Of a stretch of DNA of 64,000 nt, positions 1 through 6,927 are shown piece after piece. The translations under genes were made by a program, and so were the position numbers. Positions within the stretch are counted from its first letter, which is position 1. Each line of letters starts with the position of its first letter. Below the pieces are notes generated by a model, which saw only the letters and a list, made by a program, of their open reading frames with translations, was not told the origin of the DNA and did no database searches. The stretch is from G965279355 sp965279355. GTDB lineage: Bacteria > Pseudomonadota > Alphaproteobacteria > CACIAM-22H2. The stretch lies in NCBI GenBank assembly GCA_965279355.1, contig OZ257155.1, positions 2,790,001-2,854,000 on the forward strand. Reading direction: 5' to 3'.

Positions 1-1327
1 CCTTGATGAGCAGATCGCGCACCTCGGGATCGAGCGTCACATCGTCTTCAGAGAACTTGAAGAACGCCGAGACGATTGCCGACGAATCGTTGATCGCAAA
101 CGAACCCCAGGTCGTCTGCGTGATCGGCGTTTTCTTCGCCCGGAGCGCATCGCGCAGGGCCGGCGCCTGCAGATAACGAAGATCCGCGCGAATGCCGACG
201 GCGCGCAGGATGCCGATCAGGGCTTCGACCTGGACCCGGTCGCGATAGGCGTAGAACTCGGTCTGAAATCCATCGGGAAAGCCGGCTTCCGTCAGCAGCG
301 CCTTTGCGCGGACCGGATCGTAGGCATATTTGGGAACCTGATCGGTGCAGCCGAACTGGGTCGGATAGCAGATGGCGTGGATGAGCTGTCCGCCGGGCCC
401 GACCAGATTGGTCAGCAGCGTCTGCCGGTCGATGGCATGCGCGATTGCGCGGCGAACGCGAACATCGCGCAGCGCCGGCGTCGGAGACTGCTCAAGCCGG
501 TTCAGCAGCAGAAAAGAGACACGCATGGTATCGCCGGCCATTACGGTGAGGCGCGAACGCGTGCGCAGGCGCGACGCCTGATCCGGCTGGACATTGAAAA
601 TCCAATCCAGACCGCCGGCCATCAATTCGGCGATCTGGGTGTCGGGATCGGGGATGAGCCGCAATTCGATCTTTTCGATCGTCGGCGCCGGCCTCGGGCT
701 CTCGCGGAAATAATCCGCATTCCGCTCCAGCCGGACCAGTCGGCCGGGCTGGGCCTCGACGACCTTGTAGGGGCCGGTGCCGACCGGCCGGCTGCTCATG
801 CCCTGGGGGCCGACGGCCGCATAATATTCATTCGGATAGATCACAACCGGACCGGCGAGATATTCAAGGGCCGCCGGAAATGGCGTCTTCAAATGCAGCC
901 TGACCTGCAGGGCCGACAGTTTTTCGGCACGCGCGATCCAGGACACGTTCTGCTGGGTGACCACACGATTGGCCGGATCGGCCACAAAGTTCAGCGTGTG
1001 GACCACGTCATCCGCGTCGAACGGCTCGCCGTTGTGAAAGCGCACTCCGGACCGCAGGTCGAATTCAAGGGTCTTGTCGTCGATCCAGCGCCAGGCCGTG
1101 GCCAGGGATGGTTTGTGTTGCCCGGTGTCCGGATCGCGCTCGATCAGATGGTCCCAGACATGGTGGGCAATGATCGAGCCAAGGTGAACGTTGTTGAAAT
1201 AAGCGTCGAAGCTTTCGGGGACCTGCTCGGCGGCAATACGCAAAACACCGTCGCTGCGGCCGGCCATGGCCGGGGACGCCATCAACTGCAGAGCAGCAAA
1301 GACAAGACAGACTAAATATTTGGCCAC
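1..1327 (-). CDS. ABC transporter substrate-binding protein, peptide/nickel type (SBP_bac_5), 3' end cut by window edge
   Basis: Periplasmic solute-binding protein of a peptide-, opine- or nickel-type ABC importer. About 442 residues are visible; the C-terminus lies beyond base 1. The chosen GTG start is preceded by AAGGA at a normal distance; an in-frame TTG 39 bases upstream is the alternative. Residues 1-22 form a signal peptide ending in SPAMA. The mature start reads RSDGVLRIAAEQVPESFDAY, and motifs typical of the family follow: a binding-lobe segment GVRFHNGEPFDADDVVHTL near residue 85 and a VRRAIAHAID helix near residue 305. The permease and ATPase genes would be expected beyond the left edge. 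The substrate cannot be told from sequence. The family call is firm. Confidence 0.9.
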   Translation of the reverse strand, partial: MAKYLVCLVFAALQLMASPAMAGRSDGVLRIAAEQVPESFDAYFNNVHLGSIIAHHVWDHLIERDPDTGQHKPSLATAWRWIDDKTLEFDLRSGVRFHNGEPFDADDVVHTLNFVADPANRVVTQQNVSWIARAEKLSALQVRLHLKTPFPAALEYLAGPVVIYPNEYYAAVGPQGMSSRPVGTGPYKVVEAQPGRLVRLERNADYFRESPRPAPTIEKIELRLIPDPDTQIAELMAGGLDWIFNVQPDQASRLRTRSRLTVMAGDTMRVSFLLLNRLEQSPTPALRDVRVRRAIAHAIDRQTLLTNLVGPGGQLIHAICYPTQFGCTDQVPKYAYDPVRAKALLTEAGFPDGFQTEFYAYRDRVQVEALIGILRAVGIRADLRYLQAPALRDALRAKKTPITQTTWGSFAINDSSAIVSAFFKFSEDDVTLDPEVRDLLIK

Positions 1328-1489
1328 GAAACGATCCTTGAAACTGCCGACCGACCGCCGACCCAAATCTATAGAAGTGCGGAGTGTTTCCAAAGCGCCT
1401 TAAAGGTCAAAAAGCTGAATAAGTCCGCCACCTTAAGGCGCGATCATCATCACATTTTCGCGCCCCGATTCCGGCGGGATTTCGTAAAA

Positions 1490-1517
1490 TTGCAGATAAA
1501 GTTAACTTTGTTATAGA
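1490..1517 (+). promoter_or_regulatory. Candidate sigma70-type promoter with an embedded palindrome
   Basis: TTGCAG (1490-1495) and TATAGA (1512-1517) are separated by 16 bases. The spacer holds the perfect 12-base palindrome AAAGTTAACTTT (1498-1509), which could be an operator. It sits about 110 bases upstream of the PAS-like gene starting at 1627. The match was read by eye and is not experimentally known. Confidence 0.4.
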
Positions 1518-1626
1518 TTGTGGAAAATTCGAACCGGATGGTAGTCTTTCGAAGACTGTGTTGGGGCTTAATAACGGAGGAAAACTCGCCGCGTTGCGGT
1601 GCGTTTTACTCTGTCGGGTTGTAGGA

Positions 1627-2547
1627 ATGCCGCGATATCTGATCGATAGCGCTGGGCGGGTCTGGGATCCCTTCGACGAACAGCTTCTGGCTGTGCTCGG
1701 CGATGCGGACCCCGATTACGACATTCTCGCGTATGCCGTGCGCAACCTCGGCGCGGTCGACGTCAACGTGCGCGACGAGGTCGCGACACTCCGCTTCCGC
1801 TGGCTGACGGTCAGTCGCGGCGCGCTCGCGTCCCTGACCCGCATGCTCATCACCCTGCCGGTGGATGCGGTCGTCATCCATAGCGAGACCAAGCTGTGGA
1901 ACGAGCATCGCTTCCTCAACACCGCCGAGGCGATCGAGTGGCTGGAAGCCGCCCAGGAGGGTGGCTCCGACATTTCGAAGGCGATCAACCGCCAGGAAAA
2001 GTCGCACCACCTGGTCGCCACGCCGCGCACCCTCAAATCGATCGGCGACCGTCCGCTCAGCCGTCTCGAAGAGGCGGACGATCATTTCTCGTTCTTCTTC
2101 AAGAAATGGCGCCTGGCGCAGAAAAAGTTCTCGACCGACATCACCGAGGCGCTGGTGCGGTTCGGCGATCTCGATCGTTCGGTGGTCGCCCGCGAGCAGT
2201 CCTCCAACAACACGCTTGTCTTCGAGCATGTCGGCAGCCGCATCACGCTCTATAACCGCTCCGACGATGCCTGGACGTTCCGCTTCAGCGGCCGCCCGGT
2301 GACCGAGCAGCCCGATCCGGAATACGGCCGCTACACAGAGCGCGCGTTCCGGCAGGTGCTGGACAGCGCGGAACCGCGTTTCGACCACATCGACGCAGTG
2401 GTGAGCGATGGAAGAGGAGCCCAGCGTTTCCAGTACGACAGGCTCCTTCTCCCCTGGCAGCTAAACTCCGGCGAGCGCGTGCTCACGAGTCTTTCGTTCA
2501 AGACCAGCCCCGACCTTGTTGCTCCTGACCTGACCGCTAAGAGCTGA
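1627..2547 (+). CDS. Conserved hypothetical protein with PAS-like C-terminal half
   Basis: 306 residues, no signal peptide or membrane segment. The N-terminal 90 residues (MPRYLIDSAGRVWDPFDEQL onward) match no family I can name. A central charged stretch is followed from about residue 190 by a region that looks PAS-like: strands around NTLVFEHVGSRITLYN, then FRFSGRPVTEQPDPEYGRY, and a closing pattern FQYDRLLLPWQL followed by GERVLTSLSF, as in small alphaproteobacterial PAS_5 proteins. I chose ATG 1627, where conserved-looking protein begins; in-frame TTG 1594 or GTG 1558 would add 11 or 23 residues, and a GGAGG lies at 1576. Its last 87 bases overlap the converging acetyltransferase-like gene. 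Ligand and partner are unknown. Confidence 0.7.
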   Translation: MPRYLIDSAGRVWDPFDEQLLAVLGDADPDYDILAYAVRNLGAVDVNVRDEVATLRFRWLTVSRGALASLTRMLITLPVDAVVIHSETKLWNEHRFLNTAEAIEWLEAAQEGGSDISKAINRQEKSHHLVATPRTLKSIGDRPLSRLEEADDHFSFFFKKWRLAQKKFSTDITEALVRFGDLDRSVVAREQSSNNTLVFEHVGSRITLYNRSDDAWTFRFSGRPVTEQPDPEYGRYTERAFRQVLDSAEPRFDHIDAVVSDGRGAQRFQYDRLLLPWQLNSGERVLTSLSFKTSPDLVAPDLTAKS

Positions 2548-3273
2548 ATAGACCCGTTCGACCTCGGCCGTGGCGTCTTCGGTCGTCATCCAGCACAGCG
2601 CGAACTCCAGCATCTCCTCGAAATTCGGAAGATTGAGCAGCCGGATCGTCTCTTGCTGGCGGTGATAACCGTAGATCTGCGCCATGCCCTTCGACGCCGT
2701 CGAGGTGGAGACGAAGCAGACATGATATTCGGGATACCATCGCGTGAGCGCGATGGCGCGGCTGAGGCCGGGAATCATCCGCGCCAGGCCGAGACCGCGA
2801 TAATCGCTACGGATCCACAGCGCCCCGCTGTAACTGACACGGCCCCTGATGCTTTCCGCGACCGGCGTCGACACTTCGCCGCGCGCGATCGACCCGTCGC
2901 GCTTGGGTGAATCGTCGTAGATCATCCGCAGCGTCTCGACTTCCTCCTTCAGATTGGTCTTCGACCAGGAATAGAGTCGCACCGCGTGGGTCATCACGAC
3001 ATCGCCCTTGCTGTCGATGCCGCGCAGCCAGAACGCGTTCTCCGCATCGAGCCGGTTGTAGGTCGGATCGAACATCGGCGGCAGCGTGTACCAGTCGCTA
3101 CCGTTCTCGCGGTTCGCCTGCAGCAGATCGTTGAAATCGAACCCGAGCGAAAGGCGGATACCCTTGTCGCGAACGATACGGTCGGTCCCCAGAATGGTTT
3201 TCGCGGCAAGTTCCGCCGGCCCGAAATTGACCGTAATCTGGTCGGGCAGGCGGGGGATGGACATGACAGTCAT
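2461..3273 (-). CDS. GNAT-like acyltransferase family protein
   Basis: 270 residues, cytoplasmic. The segment SDYRGLGLARMIP (residues 156-168) fits the acyl-CoA-binding R-x-x-G-x-G/A loop of GNAT enzymes, preceded by a strand (YSGALWI) and followed by a helix. The region around residues 61-105 (WYTLPPMFDPTYN to THAVRLYSW) is a family-specific N-terminal part. Substrate unknown; a peptide, small-molecule or acyl-homoserine-lactone-synthase-like role cannot be separated. ATG 3273 was chosen because AAAGGTGA precedes it; the frame stays open 102 bases further up without a better site. Its 3' end overlaps the opposite gene by 87 bases. A TTAA-N7-TTAA site lies 104-118 bases upstream. Confidence 0.7.
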   Translation of the reverse strand: MTVMSIPRLPDQITVNFGPAELAAKTILGTDRIVRDKGIRLSLGFDFNDLLQANRENGSDWYTLPPMFDPTYNRLDAENAFWLRGIDSKGDVVMTHAVRLYSWSKTNLKEEVETLRMIYDDSPKRDGSIARGEVSTPVAESIRGRVSYSGALWIRSDYRGLGLARMIPGLSRAIALTRWYPEYHVCFVSTSTASKGMAQIYGYHRQQETIRLLNLPNFEEMLEFALCWMTTEDATAEVERVYSALSGQVRSNKVGAGLERKTREHALAGV

Positions 3274-3376
3274 GGAGTCACCTTTGGTTGAAAACTTAAA
3301 AGAGTTCGGTCGACGGCAATCCAGCCGTAGACACGAATCGACTATTCCCCCACAACCGATGGTGGGTGAAGGCACT

Positions 3377-3391
3377 TAACGAATCGTTAAG
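3377..3391 (-). promoter_or_regulatory. CtrA-type binding motif TTAA-N7-TTAA
   Basis: TTAA (3377-3380), seven bases, TTAA (3388-3391), followed by GGTTAAC. This is the consensus spacing for the alphaproteobacterial cell-cycle regulator CtrA. It lies in the 158-base gap between glnD and the GNAT-like gene and would act on the latter (start 3273). The motif is short, so chance is possible in this AT-rich gap. Confidence 0.4.
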
Positions 3392-3431
3392 GTTAACTTC
3401 CTGGCGCATAAAAGCGCCGAGGAAACACAAC

Positions 3432-6305
3432 TCAGACGGGCAGGATTTCCGCAGCCGCACGACGACGCCGAGCGGGCGTATCGTCGCCGGCTCCCCCCTT
3501 TTCGTCAGGATCGGTCAGAACCGCGAGTAGCCGCTCGCGGATCCGCTTGAGCTTCGGCTCCTGATCGATTTTGTGGCCGAAGACATCTTTCACATAGAAA
3601 ACGTCGACCACGCGCTCGCCGTAGGTGGCGATCTTCGACGTGGCGATGGAGAGGCCGAGCGACGTCAGCGCGCCGGTCAGCTCATAGAGAAGACCAGGCC
3701 GGTCGCGGCCATTCACTTCGATCAGCGTGTGGCTGGCCGACGCCTTGTTGTCGATGAGGACGCGCGGCGGCACGCGGAAGACATTCGTGCGGCTGGCGAT
3801 CGCGGGACGGCGCGACAGCTGCTCGCGCACGCGGATGCGGCCGGCCAGCGCCTGCTCCAGATGCGAGGCAAGGCGCGCGATGCGCTCGGGCCGGTCGAAC
3901 GCCCCGCGTGTCACGCCTTCCGTGCTTCCCGACGCATCCTGCAAATGGAAGGTGTCCAGCGCCATGCCGTTCGACATGGTGAAAATCTGCGCGCCGACGA
4001 TATTCGCGCCGGCGAGCGCCATCGCGCCGCACAGCCGGCTGAACAGGCCGGGATGATCCGTGGTGTAGATCGTGACTTCGGTGACGCCACGCGCGCGGTC
4101 GATGCGGGTATCGACACTGAGAGGCGTGTTGCTCCGTTCCGCTTCGCGCACCATGCGCGCATGCCGCGCCAGGGTCGACGGATCGAAGGAGAGCCAGTAG
4201 TCGGCATAGCCGCGCGCCAGATGCTCGGCGAATTCCTTCTCCGGCCAATCGACAAGCTCCGCGCGCAGCGCCTGCTGCGCGGCCGCGACACGGCCCTTTG
4301 TGGCAAGGCCGGAAGAGCCGGCCAGCGACTCTTCGGTCAGGAAATAGAGCTCGCGAAGCAGCGCTGCCTTCCAGTTGTTCCAGACATTGGGCCCGACGCC
4401 GCGGATATCGCAGACCGTCAGGCACAGCAGAAGGCGCAGGCGCTCGGGCGACTGCACCAGCGCGGCAAAATCGCGGATCGTCTGGGGGTTGTTGATGTCG
4501 CGCTTGAAGGCGGTGTTCGACATCGCGAGATGATGGCGGACCAGCCACGAGACGGTTTCCGTCTCCTCATCCGTCAGGCCCACGCGCGGTCCCAGCTTCA
4601 GGGCAATCTCCGCGCCGAGAACCGAGTGATCGCCGCCGCGCCCTTTGGCAATATCGTGCAGCAACACCGATAGATATAGAGCGCGCCGGGACTGGATCTG
4701 TTTGATGATCTCGGTCGCCAGCGGATGCTCGTCCTTCAGTGTGCCGGCCTCGATACGGTGCAGGATGCCGATACAGAAGATCGTGTGCTCGTCGACTGTG
4801 TACACGTGATACATGTCGTGCTGCATCTGCGCCACGACACGACCGAAATCGGGAATGAAGCGGCCGAACACGCCGGCTTCGCTCAGCCGGCGCAGCGTGA
4901 TCTCCGCTTCGCGACGATCGGTCAGCATCTCCAGAAACAGCTCGTTGGCCTGCGGATCGGCGCGCAGCTTGGCATCGACCAATCGGAGATTTTGTCTGAT
5001 CAGGCGCAGCGCATAGGGATGCACATCGAACCCGTGCACCTGTGCCGTGCGGAAGATGCGCAGGAAATTGACGGGATCGTCGGTGAAGGCGCTGGCCTTG
5101 GCCACGGTTAGGCGTCCGCTTTCGACGGCAAACCCGTCGATCTTCGCCACGGCCTTGCGCCGGAACCGGCCCTTCAGCGAATTCAGCGAAAAGCGCGGCT
5201 TCACTTCCGTCTCGATCTCCAGCGCCGCGCAGAAGATGCGCGTCAGGTCGCCGACATCCTTGGCGACCAGGAAATAGTGCTTCATGAAGCGCTCGACGCC
5301 GCGCGTGCCGCGGTGATCGGTGTAATCCATGCGCGCACCGATCTCGCCCTGCACATCGAATGTCAGCCGTTCCTCGGGGCGATTGGCGAGATAATGCAGA
5401 TGGCAGCGGACGCGCAGCAGGAAGTCCTGTGCTTTTGCGAATTGCGCCGCTTCATCCGACGTCAGCACGCCCTTGACGACGAGCTCGCGTACGTGATCGA
5501 CGCGATGGACGTACTTGGCGATCCAGAACAGCGTGTGCAGATCGCGCAGGCCGCCCTTGCCTTCCTTGACGTTCGGCTCCAGCACATAGCGGGAATCGCC
5601 CAGCCGCTTGTGGCGCTCGTTGCGCTCTTCGAGCTTGGCCGCGATGAACTCCGCGGATGTGCCGCGCACGACTTCGGCCTGGAATTTCTTGCGCAACTCG
5701 GCGGCCAGCTTGTCGTCGCCCCAGAGATAGCGCGATTCCAGAAGCGCGGTGCGGATCGTGATGTCCTCCTTGGCGAGCCGGATGCATTCCGGCAGCGACC
5801 GCGTCGCGTGACCGACCTTCAGTCCCAGGTCCCAAAGAAGATACAGAATAAACTCAACGATCTGCTCGCCGCGCGGTGTTTGCTTGTAGGGAAGCAGAAA
5901 CAGCAGATCGATATCGGAATGCGGGCACAGTTCGGCGCGGCCATAGCCGCCAACGGCAACGATGCTGAGACGCTCGGCCAATGTCGGATTGGCCGCGCGA
6001 TAGACATGCTGATCTGCATAGTCGTGAACCAGACGCACAAGCTGATCGACCAGGAAACTCATGGAGCGCACGGACAGCGTGCCGACGCCCTCGTCGCGCG
6101 CCCCTTCGCTTTTCTCAAAACGACGGCGGATTTCAGCGCGCCCTTTGAGGAGCGCTTCTTTCAGGGTTTCAAGGACGCGCGCCCGGCGCTTGTCGGCGTT
6201 GAGCGACTCATCGCGCGCAATGCCGTCCAGCGCGATACTCAGCACGCGCCGGTCGATAATCTCCCGCTGACGGGGGATGTCGCGCTCGGTCGCGCCTGAC
6301 TCCAT
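3432..6305 (-). CDS. glnD: [Protein-PII] uridylyltransferase / uridylyl-removing enzyme GlnD
   Basis: Bifunctional sensor of glutamine that uridylylates and de-uridylylates PII proteins, controlling nitrogen assimilation. At 957 residues it is slightly longer than the E. coli enzyme (890). The nucleotidyltransferase motif GGYGRAELCPHSDIDLLFLL is at residues 119-138 with both catalytic aspartates (SDIDLL). The HD hydrolase motif LLHDIAKGRGGDHS is near residue 550. Two ACT domains lie at the C-terminus, with TTDHPGLFSRLCGAM near 745 and NGRDRPGLLYELTGAL near 857. ATG 6305 has GGTGAG 8 bases upstream. It is read away from the lipoprotein gene at 6404, and mutS lies just beyond that gene, an order common in Rhodospirillales. 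Confidence 0.98.
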   Translation of the reverse strand: MESGATERDIPRQREIIDRRVLSIALDGIARDESLNADKRRARVLETLKEALLKGRAEIRRRFEKSEGARDEGVGTLSVRSMSFLVDQLVRLVHDYADQHVYRAANPTLAERLSIVAVGGYGRAELCPHSDIDLLFLLPYKQTPRGEQIVEFILYLLWDLGLKVGHATRSLPECIRLAKEDITIRTALLESRYLWGDDKLAAELRKKFQAEVVRGTSAEFIAAKLEERNERHKRLGDSRYVLEPNVKEGKGGLRDLHTLFWIAKYVHRVDHVRELVVKGVLTSDEAAQFAKAQDFLLRVRCHLHYLANRPEERLTFDVQGEIGARMDYTDHRGTRGVERFMKHYFLVAKDVGDLTRIFCAALEIETEVKPRFSLNSLKGRFRRKAVAKIDGFAVESGRLTVAKASAFTDDPVNFLRIFRTAQVHGFDVHPYALRLIRQNLRLVDAKLRADPQANELFLEMLTDRREAEITLRRLSEAGVFGRFIPDFGRVVAQMQHDMYHVYTVDEHTIFCIGILHRIEAGTLKDEHPLATEIIKQIQSRRALYLSVLLHDIAKGRGGDHSVLGAEIALKLGPRVGLTDEETETVSWLVRHHLAMSNTAFKRDINNPQTIRDFAALVQSPERLRLLLCLTVCDIRGVGPNVWNNWKAALLRELYFLTEESLAGSSGLATKGRVAAAQQALRAELVDWPEKEFAEHLARGYADYWLSFDPSTLARHARMVREAERSNTPLSVDTRIDRARGVTEVTIYTTDHPGLFSRLCGAMALAGANIVGAQIFTMSNGMALDTFHLQDASGSTEGVTRGAFDRPERIARLASHLEQALAGRIRVREQLSRRPAIASRTNVFRVPPRVLIDNKASASHTLIEVNGRDRPGLLYELTGALTSLGLSIATSKIATYGERVVDVFYVKDVFGHKIDQEPKLKRIRERLLAVLTDPDEKGGAGDDTPARRRRAAAEILPV

Positions 6306-6403
6306 GCCCGCTCACCGTCAAAAATAGATTAATAAAAATTAAGGTTAACCGAGATTATCCAGAACATTGAATGCCCTCAACTTCAAAAAATATAGGGAAT
6401 TAC

Positions 6404-6913
6404 ATGATAAATCTCGCAAAACTTTGTCTTGGTGTTGCCGTTTTAACGGTAACCGCGTGCGGCCCGGCCGACACCCAAACAAGCGGCAGTGGCGGGTTGC
6501 CGCCGGGCCCTGCGATCACCGTGAGCTACACCGAACCGGCCGCGATCGACATCACGGCGGTCCACAAGTTGCCGCTGACCGGTGTCGAACTGATCGCGCC
6601 CGGCGGACGGACATCGCGGGCCGCCACCATCGATCGCGAATTCTCGACCGCTGCTCCGTCCTATCCGCCGCAGGTCGGCGTGGGCATATTCGGTGGCAGC
6701 GGCGGCGGTTTTGGCGTCGGAACCGGACTTGGATTTCCACTCGGCGGTTCGCCGGCTTCCGCGCCGCCGCCGGTCCGGGCTCGGGCACGTGTGCCAGTCG
6801 ATGACGTGGCCGACTATCGCCAGAATTGGGAGCGTTATGTCGTCCGGCTCAGATTCGGCACCGCGCCCGCGGATACCGCTGTTGCCGACATGCCGGCGCC
6901 AGCTCCACGCTAA
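6404..6913 (+). CDS. Small predicted lipoprotein, Gly-rich middle
   Basis: 169 residues. ATG 6404 is preceded by AGGGA at 6 bases, and the product begins with a lipoprotein signal MINLAKLCLGVAVLTVTAC, with lipobox VTAC placing the lipidated cysteine at residue 19. An in-frame ATG at 6371 is less likely because it buries the signal. A Gly-rich linker (VGVGIFGGSGGGFGVGTGLG) spans roughly residues 97-116. The last third (DYRQNWERYVVRLRFG) is the only part that looks folded. No known domain is recognised. It sits between glnD and mutS, which are both on the other strand; its stop is 14 bases from the mutS stop. Confidence 0.75.
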   Translation: MINLAKLCLGVAVLTVTACGPADTQTSGSGGLPPGPAITVSYTEPAAIDITAVHKLPLTGVELIAPGGRTSRAATIDREFSTAAPSYPPQVGVGIFGGSGGGFGVGTGLGFPLGGSPASAPPPVRARARVPVDDVADYRQNWERYVVRLRFGTAPADTAVADMPAPAPR

Positions 6914-6927
6914 GTTTTCGGACTGAT

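Noticed and set aside
377..1315. Long plus-strand open frame of 312 codons opposite the substrate-binding protein
   Set aside because: Arg/Gly/His-rich translation without a family; the minus strand gives a clear SBP_bac_5 protein with signal peptide.
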